Below, one piece after another: positions 55,119-62,921 of a DNA stretch of 64,000 nt. A program made the position numbers and the translations under genes. This DNA comes from Pontibacter mangrovi (GTDB lineage Bacteria > Bacteroidota > Bacteroidia > Cytophagales > Hymenobacteraceae), in assembly GCF_006385705.1 (NCBI RefSeq), contig NZ_VFRQ01000012.1, positions 1 to 64,000 on the forward strand. Reading direction: 5' to 3'. Numbering within the stretch: the stretch's first letter is position 1; each line of letters starts with the position of its first letter. The notes beneath the pieces are model-generated. The model did no database searches and was not told where the DNA came from. It saw nothing but the letters and a program-made list of their open reading frames with translations.

Positions 55119-56241
55119 CTACTCAAGCTTTAGTTTGATGCGGTTAGCCGCTTCCCGCTTGGAACTATCTATAACCTTGACATAGAGCTGCGTTGTTTTT
55201 AGTTCACGGTGTCCTAACAGCTTTGAGACGGTGTATGTCCGTTCCGTGTGAAAGCTGCAGTGTGGCATAAGTGTGCCTGAAACAGTGGAACGTGATGTGT
55301 TTAGTGATGCCTGCTGCCTTTACCCAGTCCCGTAATAGATTGTTGTTTTGGGAAGAGTACGCTAAATCTGCAAAGACAAGGTCTTGAGGCGTTCCCCTAT
55401 CGCCTAAAAGAAGCAGGGCCTGTTCCGAGATAGGCAGCACCTCCACTCCCTGTGTTTTCTGCTGCGTGAACCGCAGGTAAAATCCTTCGGCCTGGCTTTG
55501 CTGCACTTCGCTCCATAGAAGCTTTTTAATGTCTGAAAAGCGGAGGCCGGTAAGGGCAGAGAAAAGAGCAGCCCGCTTCAGTACGGGCAAGGGACAATCC
55601 GTGCTGTATAAGGCTTGCAGCTCTTCCTGTGTGAGGAACTCGCGCTTTGTCTCCGCTGCTTTGATGGAGGAAATTTTAGCGTTCAGGTCTGTTTTCAGGA
55701 GGTCCTCTTTATAGGCTTGTTTGAGTATCGCCCTAAATTTATTGAAATAGGAGAGGGCGGTATTGCGGGATATTTTTACCTTTCTTTTGCTCCGCCGGCC
55801 ATTGGCGTGGAGTAGGAAGTCTTTGTACTCGTTGCAGGCAGTAACAGTCAGATCGTAGAGCTTTACCCCTTCAGAGAAGAAGCCCTGCAGGTAAAGCAGA
55901 GAACTCTGCCAGATTTGTCTGTTAGAACCATGGCGCCTGGCTACTTCTTTCTTATAAAAGTCGAGCAGTGTCGTGTTTTGTTTTATTCTGGAGAGGAAGC
56001 CGAACCGTAGGTTCTGGATGTCCAGCTGCCGCTGTGCCCGGATATTTTCAGCCAAAGCGAGTGTTTCCTTGTTGTGGTGCCTGTCCAGCTGCGATTTTGG
56101 TTTTTCAAACAGATAAAGGCCCAGAAACTCCCGACGCGTCAGCTTCCCGGTATCGGGGTGGGGGATGGGGGGATAAAAGTCCAAGTAAAGGGTCAGTCTT
56201 TCCTTGGAGATGGGTTTATGGCGTAAGGTTACTTTTGTCAT
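55119..56241 (-). pseudogene. Tyrosine recombinase (integrase), frameshifted near the catalytic Tyr
   Basis: The main frame (56241-55204) has the SAM-like arm region, RAALFSALTGLRFSDIKKLL with the first Arg, and HCFRHTYATLQLSHGTDI with the HxxR box. It then shifts near 55236. The other frame continues YTVSKLLGHRELKTTQLYVK with the catalytic Tyr, VIDSSKREAANRIKLKLE and a stop at 55119-55121. One inserted or deleted base therefore separates the Tyr from the rest. Full length would be about 373 residues. An upstream HTH gene starts the same transcript. Confidence 0.88.
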
Positions 56242-56263
56242 AACTCGGGGCGTTTTTCTTATC

Positions 56264-56830
56264 TCACAAAATGGGGCCTAATAGGACGTCAATTTCTTTT
56301 TTGGGAACAAAGACGTGAATGCCTCGCCTGTACTGGGGGATGCTTTGGCGTCTGATAAGCTCATAAAGTGCCTTTTCCGAAATCCTGTACCGTTGCTGCA
56401 CCTGCTTCAGGGTATAGCAAGCCTCCTGGTCAAACGGGGGAGGGGTAGGCTGTTCAGGTATTGGCGTTGTAGGGGTAAGCTGAAACAGTTTATCTATGTC
56501 AGAGCGTTTGACGATGGTTTTGCGGTCGGACAACTGAACGGCAGGCAGGACATTGCTTTTGATGAGGTTATATACTGTCTGTCTGCTGCAGTTGATGAGG
56601 AGGGCGGTATCTCGGATAGTCAGGAACTCTTTTGCCTTGATCTCCTCCACGGGTTTGTTCCGCATACGGTCGGTCTCCCGGTTACTGGCTTCCACCTTCG
56701 ATGCCTTTTTTCTGGCTTTGTAAGCCCGCTTGGCGCAATTGTCGCCGCAGTACTGGGTGACGGTGGTCCGGGCAGTGAACTCTTGCCCGCATTGCTGGCA
56801 TATACGCTGGATTCTGATGTTTGAACTCAT
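56264..56830 (-). CDS. HTH protein with zinc-ribbon N-terminus, integration-module type
   Basis: A 188-residue protein. The N-terminus has a CxxCG...C...C ribbon (ICQQCGQEFTARTTVTQYCG, then DNCAKRAYKARKK). Two excisionase-like HTH domains follow: LTIRDTALLINCSRQTVYNL with LSDRKTIVKRSDIDKLF, and YTLKQVQQRYRISEKALYEL with VFVPKKEIDVLL. It precedes the integrase by 22 nt. Direct repeats in its upstream region could be its binding sites. Confidence 0.83.
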   Translation of the reverse strand: MSSNIRIQRICQQCGQEFTARTTVTQYCGDNCAKRAYKARKKASKVEASNRETDRMRNKPVEEIKAKEFLTIRDTALLINCSRQTVYNLIKSNVLPAVQLSDRKTIVKRSDIDKLFQLTPTTPIPEQPTPPPFDQEACYTLKQVQQRYRISEKALYELIRRQSIPQYRRGIHVFVPKKEIDVLLGPIL

Positions 56831-56847
56831 TGCTTTTAAGTGCAGAT

Positions 56848-56947
56848 AGAGTTAATTAAGTATCGTTAGAGTTAAATAAGTCAAATAATCTCCCCCGTTT
56901 TCAGTACTGAGGTACAAATACTGATATTTAGGTACAGTCGAGGTACA
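56848..56947. repeat. Direct repeats upstream of the HTH-integrase operon
   Basis: Two 14-nt copies (AGAGTTAATTAAGT 56848-56861 and AGAGTTAAATAAGT 56868-56881) lie 20 nt apart. Three copies of AGGTACA lie at 56910, 56930 and 56941. They sit between the HTH gene start and the mnmE terminator and resemble arm-type or Xis/Int binding repeats. Confidence 0.65.
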
Positions 56948-57003
56948 ACAATAATATGAATTTAAGAATAATGCTTTTGATTGTCAAAAAGATGTGGATA
57001 CAA

Positions 57004-57036
57004 AAAAGCCTGATTATCAGGAATAATCAGGCTTTT
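57004..57036. terminator. Terminator of mnmE
   Basis: AAAAGCCTGATTAT (57004-57017) pairs perfectly with 57023-57036 around CAGGA, 33 nt beyond the mnmE stop. The T-rich arm ends work on the minus strand. Confidence 0.85.
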
Positions 57037-57068
57037 GGTCTAATGTGTTATTGACTTATTTTGTGACT

Positions 57069-58448
57069 CTATTTGCCGATGCAGAACTTCGTAAAAATAT
57101 TATCCAGCAAGTCATCTGTGGTGATCTCCCCTGTGATCTCGCCCAGGCTGTAAAGTGCCCTGCGGATATCGGCCGCTACCAGGTCACCGCTCATACCCAA
57201 GCCTATGCCGTTAAGCACATCATCCAGGGCCGAGTAGGTTTTGTTCAGGCTGTCTACGTGGCGCAGGTTGGTGACGATGGTTTGGCTTTGCGTATTCAGT
57301 TTCCCCAGGTTAACCTTCTCTACCAAAGCCTGTTTCAAGGCATCCAGGTTGGCACCCTCAGCCGCTGAAATCTGCACCAGCCCATCTATACTTGCAAAAG
57401 CATCTAACTTCGCAGCGGATGCCTGGTCTATCTTGTTGGCAACGGCTACCAGCGGCAATTTCTGGGGGTTCAGCCTGTCCAGTTCTGCCTGCACCTCCGC
57501 GGCGGTTACCTCCGTAATGTCAAACAGGTAAATGATAAGCGAGGACTGGCTGAGCTTCTGCATGGTGCGCTCCACGCCAATGGCCTCTACCTTGTCTGTC
57601 GTTTCGCGGAGACCCGCCGTGTCGATAAAGCGGAAGGTGATGCCTTCCATGTTAATCTCATCCTCTATAAAGTCGCGCGTGGTGCCCGGAACGTCCGAAA
57701 CAATGGCTTTCTCTTCGTTCAGCAGCTTGTTTAGCAAAGTGGATTTACCTGCATTGGGTTTGCCCACAATCACAGTCGGTACGCCGTTCTTGATCACGTT
57801 GCCCAGCTCAAACGACTTCAGCAGTTCGCGGATTATACTTTGGATGTTGCCTATGAGTGTGCGCAGCTGGTCCCGGTCAGCAAACTCCACATCCTCTTCG
57901 CCAAAATCCAGTTCCAGTTCTATCATAGAGGCAAAGTGCACCAGCTCGGCGCGCAGGCGCTTTATCTCCTGCGAAAAGCCGCCGCGCATCTGCTTCATGG
58001 CCACCTCATGCGAGAGGGCAGAGTCGGAAGAGATAAGATCTGCAACGGCCTCGGCCTGCGCCAGGTCGAACTGCCCGTTCAGGAAAGCGCGCTTTGTAAA
58101 CTCTCCCGCGTTGGCCAAGCGAGCACCCTTTTGGAGGAGCAGCTTCACGATCTGCTGTACAATAAAATCGGAGCCGTGGCACGAAATCTCCACCACGTTT
58201 TCCTTGGTGTAGGAGTGCGGCGCCACAAACAGTGACACCAACACTTCGTCCAGCACCTTGCCTTCGTCGCGTATGGTGCCGAAGTGGATCGTGTGGCTGG
58301 CCTGGCTGGCAAGGTCTTTACCTTTAAACACACTGTTAGTGATGTTAATGGCCTCCGGACCGGAAAGCCTGATCACGGCAATGGCACCCACGCCGGGGGC
58401 AGTGGCTACTGCTACAATTGTGTCGTTCGTATGGAAATGGTTCGTCAA
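57069..58448 (-). CDS. mnmE: tRNA modification GTPase MnmE
   Basis: A 459-residue protein, full length. The N-terminal folate-binding domain opens NDTIVAVATAPGVGAIAVIR. The G domain has GKPNAGKSTLLNKLL, DVPGTTRDF, DTAGLRET and NKID (VANKIDQAS). It ends FTKFCIGK with the conserved catalytic Cys. With MnmG it makes the 5-carboxymethylaminomethyl group at U34 of certain tRNAs. The start is TTG at 58448, chosen because NDTIVA sits at the usual distance. The integrase module lies just past its 3' end. Confidence 0.96.
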   Translation of the reverse strand: MTNHFHTNDTIVAVATAPGVGAIAVIRLSGPEAINITNSVFKGKDLASQASHTIHFGTIRDEGKVLDEVLVSLFVAPHSYTKENVVEISCHGSDFIVQQIVKLLLQKGARLANAGEFTKRAFLNGQFDLAQAEAVADLISSDSALSHEVAMKQMRGGFSQEIKRLRAELVHFASMIELELDFGEEDVEFADRDQLRTLIGNIQSIIRELLKSFELGNVIKNGVPTVIVGKPNAGKSTLLNKLLNEEKAIVSDVPGTTRDFIEDEINMEGITFRFIDTAGLRETTDKVEAIGVERTMQKLSQSSLIIYLFDITEVTAAEVQAELDRLNPQKLPLVAVANKIDQASAAKLDAFASIDGLVQISAAEGANLDALKQALVEKVNLGKLNTQSQTIVTNLRHVDSLNKTYSALDDVLNGIGLGMSGDLVAADIRRALYSLGEITGEITTDDLLDNIFTKFCIGK

Positions 58449-58526
58449 AGCAGGTAATAGTTAATGGCACTGCAAAGGTAGGGGTTTATTCAGTATAAGC
58501 ATCCTTGCTTATACCTTGGGAGGTGG

Positions 58527-59132
58527 CTACAGGCTTTTTTCATACTCCTGAAAGCTCATCTGCTTGTGGTGGTTCTCCCCGAAATAACGCAGAATCTTAG
58601 AGAAGTTATCTGCATCCAGGTAGCCGGGAACAGGAGCCAGCATGTTCATCTGCTCGTCCAGGTATACGGTGGTCGGAAAGCTCAACTGCCCCTGCAGCAG
58701 GGCCACCGCCAGCTCATGCGAGCGGTACTCGTCTTTATAGGTAAATGTCTGGCCTTTCAGCGTGATGGGTTCTTTTCCTTCGGCATTAAGCTTTACAGCG
58801 TAAAAGTGCTCCTTCACAAGCTCCCTTACCTTCGGGTCCGTAAAGGTTTCCTTGTCCATTTTCTTGCACCAGCCGCACCAGTCTGTATACACGTCTATGA
58901 CCACCTTGCGGGGCTCTTGCTCCATGCGTGCCGCGGCTTCCTCTATCGTCAGCCATTCAATTCTATCAGCCTCTTTAGCTGGTGCCGGAGTATTTGCTGC
59001 AGTGGGCGCCTGGGCTACAGCGGCTGTCTCAGTGGTGCTGTTGGAAGCGGCAGGTGCGGTGCTTTTGTTGCAGCCGGCCAGCAAAAAGGCAAGACCAAGT
59101 ATGGCTAGGTATGTTTTTCCAGGGTTTTTCAT
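58527..59132 (-). CDS. Thioredoxin-fold lipoprotein
   Basis: A 201-residue protein. Lipoprotein signal ending FLLAGC (Cys21), a low-complexity linker rich in Ala/Thr/Pro (22-55), then a thioredoxin domain with VYTDWCGWCKKMDKETF (CGWC) and the cis-Pro in SFPTTVYLDE. It is probably a periplasmic thiol:disulfide protein. It lies between mntH and mnmE on the same strand, not in an obvious redox operon. Confidence 0.88.
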   Translation of the reverse strand: MKNPGKTYLAILGLAFLLAGCNKSTAPAASNSTTETAAVAQAPTAANTPAPAKEADRIEWLTIEEAAARMEQEPRKVVIDVYTDWCGWCKKMDKETFTDPKVRELVKEHFYAVKLNAEGKEPITLKGQTFTYKDEYRSHELAVALLQGQLSFPTTVYLDEQMNMLAPVPGYLDADNFSKILRYFGENHHKQMSFQEYEKSL

Positions 59133-59184
59133 GCTATAGTATACTTTTAGCCAAAACGCGCTAGTGTGCCCGTATAGTTCAGTG

Positions 59185-61068
59185 CTATACGATCAGCATC
59201 GGGATCTTGACGGCGTGGCGCACAGCATTGATGGTGGTGCCCAGGATAAGGTCCTTCATGATCCGGTGCCCATGGGAGCCCATTACCAGCAGGTCTGCCT
59301 CAAAAGTATGCACAATTTTAGGGATGTGCTGTTTCGGGCTGCCAAAGCCCAGTTGGGCCGTTACGTTATAGCCGCGGCTGCGCAAGTCGTTGGCGTAGCG
59401 CTGCAGGTTGTCCCAGTCCGAGGTGGTTTCCATGTCCTTTATCTCCTGGCCCAGTACCAGCGCGCCAGCTGTTTCCACGATGTGGATGAGCAGGTACTCG
59501 GCAGCAGGGGTGCCGATGGCAATGGCGCTGTCGAGCACGCGCTTATCTGTGTCAGAGAAATCCACGGTGATGGCAATCTTTTTGTAAACGGGCTTTTGCG
59601 CGGGCTCATAGGCAACAGGCTTATGGTGCCCGGTAGCTGTAAGAGAGCGGGTCGAAGAGCCGGCAATCAGTGGCTGAAACGTGATGTAAAGCAGCAGCAA
59701 ACCGCAGGCCACCGCCACAGGCACCACCAACAGCCAGATCAGCACAGGGTTTTCGCTTACCTGTAGCCACTCTGCGATCTGGTCCACCACCAGTTTGGCG
59801 TTCAGCACCACAATGGTAGAGGCGATAAGCCAGGCAGCGGTTTTAAGCCAGGGGCCGATAGCAAACTCGCCCATGCGCGCTTTGTTGCTCACAAAGTGAA
59901 TCAGGGGAATCACGGCAAAGCCCAGTTGTAAGCTCAGCACCACCTGGCTCAGCACCAGCAGCTCACCTGTCTCATCTTCCCCAAAGTATAAAATAACGAA
60001 CAGGGCAGGGCCCACGGCCAGCAGGCGCGTGATCATGCGGCGAAGCCAGGGCTGAATGCGCAGGTTCAGGTAGCCTTCCATCACGATCTGCCCAGCCAGC
60101 GTGCCGGTAAGCGTGGAGCTTTGGCCGGCGGCAATCAGGGCGACGGCAAACAGGATAGGGGCCCACTGCGTGCCCAGCAGCGGAGCGAGAAACTTATGCG
60201 CGTCCTGTATCTCGGTGACGGTATGGATGCCGTTGCGGTAAAAGGCCGCGGCGGCAAGTATAAGTATGGCCGCGTTAACGAACAAAGCCAGGTTCAGGGC
60301 CACGGCCGAGTCCACGAAGTTATACTTGATGGCGCGCCAGATGCCCTGTGGCGTGCGCTCTATCTTCCGCGACTGCACCAGGGAAGAGTGCAGGTACAGG
60401 TTGTGCGGCATTACGGTGGCCCCGATGATACCGATGGCAATGTAAAGGGCATCGTTGTTCGGGATGGAAGGGACAAAGCCGGCCACCAACTCGCCCACGT
60501 CCGGTTTGGCAAACACCATCTCCAGCACAAAGGCCACACCAATAATCGACACCAGCGCCAGCACAAAAGCCTCCATTTTGCGCATCCCTTTGTTGATCAG
60601 GAAAAGCAGCAGGAAGGTGTCCAGCACGGTGAGGCTGACGCCCCAAACCAGCGGCATGCCAAAAAGCAGCTGCAGGCCAATGGCCATACCCAACACTTCA
60701 GCCAGGTCGCAGGCGGCAATGGCAATCTCGGCCAGCACATACAGCGGAATGTTGATAAATGCCGGATAACTCTCGCGGGAGGCCTGGGCCAGGTCTTTGC
60801 CGCGCACCACGCCCAAGCGGGCGCTCAGGCTTTGCAGCAGGATAGCCATCAGGTTCGACATGAGCAGCACCCACACCAGCTTATAGCCAAACTGGCTGCC
60901 GCCGGCAATGTCGGTGGCCCAGTTGCCGGGATCCATGTAGCCCACGCTCACCATGTAGGCCGGGCCCAGGAATGCGAACAGCCGTCTCCAGAAGCTGGTG
61001 GATTTGGTGGTGTCGATAGAGGCGTGTACCTCTTCGAGGGATTTGCCGGAGTACGTTTCCTGTAGCAT
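59185..61068 (-). CDS. mntH: Nramp-type Mn2+/Fe2+ transporter with C-terminal UspA domain
   Basis: A 627-residue protein from the ATG at 61068. The transporter part (1-475) has about 11 membrane segments with the metal-site motifs YMDPGNWATDIAGGSQFGY and VMPHNLYLHSS. Residues 490-627 form a UspA domain (KKIAITVDFSDTDKRVLDSA, then VMGSHGHRIMKDLILGTTIN), with the G-x2-G-x9-G[ST]-type nucleotide loop partly kept. The mntR gene lies 29 nt upstream. The UspA tail may bind ATP and tune transport; that is inference. Confidence 0.93.
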   Translation of the reverse strand: MLQETYSGKSLEEVHASIDTTKSTSFWRRLFAFLGPAYMVSVGYMDPGNWATDIAGGSQFGYKLVWVLLMSNLMAILLQSLSARLGVVRGKDLAQASRESYPAFINIPLYVLAEIAIAACDLAEVLGMAIGLQLLFGMPLVWGVSLTVLDTFLLLFLINKGMRKMEAFVLALVSIIGVAFVLEMVFAKPDVGELVAGFVPSIPNNDALYIAIGIIGATVMPHNLYLHSSLVQSRKIERTPQGIWRAIKYNFVDSAVALNLALFVNAAILILAAAAFYRNGIHTVTEIQDAHKFLAPLLGTQWAPILFAVALIAAGQSSTLTGTLAGQIVMEGYLNLRIQPWLRRMITRLLAVGPALFVILYFGEDETGELLVLSQVVLSLQLGFAVIPLIHFVSNKARMGEFAIGPWLKTAAWLIASTIVVLNAKLVVDQIAEWLQVSENPVLIWLLVVPVAVACGLLLLYITFQPLIAGSSTRSLTATGHHKPVAYEPAQKPVYKKIAITVDFSDTDKRVLDSAIAIGTPAAEYLLIHIVETAGALVLGQEIKDMETTSDWDNLQRYANDLRSRGYNVTAQLGFGSPKQHIPKIVHTFEADLLVMGSHGHRIMKDLILGTTINAVRHAVKIPMLIV

Positions 61069-61097
61069 AGTCGGATGCAGTATAAAGGTGGTAAGAG

Positions 61098-61757
61098 TTA
61101 GGCGGAAAGGTAGATGTTGCGGCATACCTCACTGGACAGGAGCAGCTGCTTTTCGCCGTTCAGCTCTACTTCCAGCGAGTTATCGTAGGGGATTTTATCT
61201 TTTACCCGAATATGAGCGCCCAGGCCGATGCCCAGTTTATCGAGGTACTGCAGAAAGAGCGGCTGCGAGTCGCTCACGCCCACCACCTTGCCTTCGCTGC
61301 CTGTTTCCAGCTCGCCTAGCAGCTGCTGCTTTTTCAGCTTCATTTCCCCGTCTTCCGTTGGAATCGGGTCGCCGTGCGGGTCAAACCTGGGGTAGCCCAG
61401 GTACTCATCCAGGCGGTTGGTGAGCAGGCTGGAGGAGATGTGCTCCAACTCCTCGGCCACCTCGTGCACCTCATCCCAGTTAAATTTTAGCTTTTCTACG
61501 AGAAAGGTTTCCCAAAGGCGGTGCTTGCGGATGATCTGCAGCGCCACGCGCTCGCCCTGGGGTGTCAGCGAAACGCCTTTATACTTTACATAGTTAACAA
61601 TGTCCTTTGAGCTCAGCTTCCGGAGCATATCGGTCACCGAGGCCGCTTTGGTCTCCAGCACTTCGGCGATGGCATTGGTGCTAACTTCCTGCGTGCCGTT
61701 GGCCGAAAGCTTGAAAATAGCTTTAATGTAGTTCTCCTCTGTGTAGCTGTGTGACAC
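61098..61757 (-). CDS. mntR: MntR/DtxR-family metal-dependent repressor
   Basis: A 219-residue protein starting at GTG (61757). wHTH (1-65) with TNAIAEVLETKAASVTDMLR, dimer and metal-binding domain (65-140) with HRLWETFLVEKL, EVAEELEHISS and PRFDPHGDPIP, then a C-terminal FeoA/SH3-like domain (about 145-217). It senses Mn2+ or Fe2+ and represses uptake genes. It is the first gene of the mntR-mntH unit, so autoregulation is expected. Confidence 0.94.
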   Translation of the reverse strand: MSHSYTEENYIKAIFKLSANGTQEVSTNAIAEVLETKAASVTDMLRKLSSKDIVNYVKYKGVSLTPQGERVALQIIRKHRLWETFLVEKLKFNWDEVHEVAEELEHISSSLLTNRLDEYLGYPRFDPHGDPIPTEDGEMKLKKQQLLGELETGSEGKVVGVSDSQPLFLQYLDKLGIGLGAHIRVKDKIPYDNSLEVELNGEKQLLLSSEVCRNIYLSA

Positions 61758-61783
61758 TTTGTTTTAATTTTGAATGAGCGAAT

Positions 61784-61829
61784 GAGTGAATGTGTGAGTA
61801 ATGTAATTCGCTCATGCACACATTCACTC
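61784..61829. terminator. Imperfect long hairpin between fabH and mntR
   Basis: GAGTGAATGTGTG (61784-61796) pairs exactly with 61817-61829, inside wider GAATGAG/CTCA repeats. It lies 15 nt past the fabH stop and 27 nt before the mntR start. It could end fabH transcription or serve as a repressor site; the repeated GAGTGAATG units fit either. Confidence 0.55.
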
Positions 61830-61843
61830 ACTCAAAACTGTAT

Positions 61844-62842
61844 TTACCAGCGGATAAGCGCCGAGGCCCAGGTAAAGCCGCTGCCAAAGGCTGCCAGGCA
61901 CACCAGGTCGCCTTCTTTAATACGGCCTTCCTCATAGGCTTCGCTCAGGGCGATGGGCACGGAGGCTGCCGTCGTGTTGCCATACTTCTGGATGTTGCTC
62001 ATCACCTTCTCTGCCGGCAAGCCCATCTTCTGCTGGATAAAGGAGGTAATGCGCAGGTTAGCCTGGTGCGGCACCAGCAGGTCGATGTCCTGCGGGGTAT
62101 AGCCGTTCTTGCGCAGGGCCTCCTCAATCACCTCCGGGAAACGGGTAACGGCATGCTTGAACACCATGTTTCCGTTCATGTATGGATAAACGCTGCCATC
62201 ATCGATCATTTCGTGCGTCAGGCGCTCTTTTTTGTTGCTGTTAGGGGCCGTTACGGCCAGTTCTTCGGCAAACTCGCCGTCGGCATGCAGGTGCGTAGAC
62301 AGGATGCCTTTGTCATTGCTTTCAGAAGGGGTCAGTACCACGGCACCGGCGCCGTCACCAAAAATAACCGATACGCCGCGGCCGCGGGTTGTAAAGTCCA
62401 GGCCGGTAGAGTGGATCTCAGACCCTACCACCAGCACGTTGTTATACATGCCTGTCTTGATGAACTGGTCACCCACAGAGAGGGCATAGATAAAGCCGGA
62501 GCACTGGTTGCGCACGTCCAGCGCCGGAATCTCCTTCAGGCCCAGCTCCCGCTGCAACAGCACGCCCGAGCCAGGGAAAACATAGTCAGGGCTTAGGGTG
62601 GCAAATACAATAAAATCGATGTCCTTGGGCTCCAGGCCAGCCATCTGGATGGCTTTGCGGGCAGCGGCGGCTCCCATATTGGCCGTGGTGTCTACGCCTT
62701 CCTGAAAATAGCGGCGCTCCACAATGCCTGTCCGTTCCCGAATCCACTCGTCCGAAGTGTCCATCAGCTTTTCCAGGTCCTTGTTCGTTACCACGTTTTC
62801 CGGCACGTAGTGGCCTACACCTGCAATTTTAGAGTTACGCAT
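61844..62842 (-). CDS. fabH: 3-oxoacyl-ACP synthase III
   Basis: A 332-residue protein, full length. It starts MRNSKIAGVGHYVPENVVTN, with DEWIRERTGI. The Cys-His-Asn triad is in VRNQCSGFIYALS (Cys about 114), LLVPHQANLRI (His) and YGNTTAASVPIA (Asn). It condenses acetyl- or branched acyl-CoA with malonyl-ACP to start fatty acid synthesis. It stands alone or is linked to mntR by readthrough. Confidence 0.96.
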   Translation of the reverse strand: MRNSKIAGVGHYVPENVVTNKDLEKLMDTSDEWIRERTGIVERRYFQEGVDTTANMGAAAARKAIQMAGLEPKDIDFIVFATLSPDYVFPGSGVLLQRELGLKEIPALDVRNQCSGFIYALSVGDQFIKTGMYNNVLVVGSEIHSTGLDFTTRGRGVSVIFGDGAGAVVLTPSESNDKGILSTHLHADGEFAEELAVTAPNSNKKERLTHEMIDDGSVYPYMNGNMVFKHAVTRFPEVIEEALRKNGYTPQDIDLLVPHQANLRITSFIQQKMGLPAEKVMSNIQKYGNTTAASVPIALSEAYEEGRIKEGDLVCLAAFGSGFTWASALIRW

Positions 62843-62921
62843 ACTATTCGTGTTGTATTTAGTGACAAATATAATGACTAATTTTTAATTTAGGGTTATC
62901 TAAAAATATATTTAAATGTTC

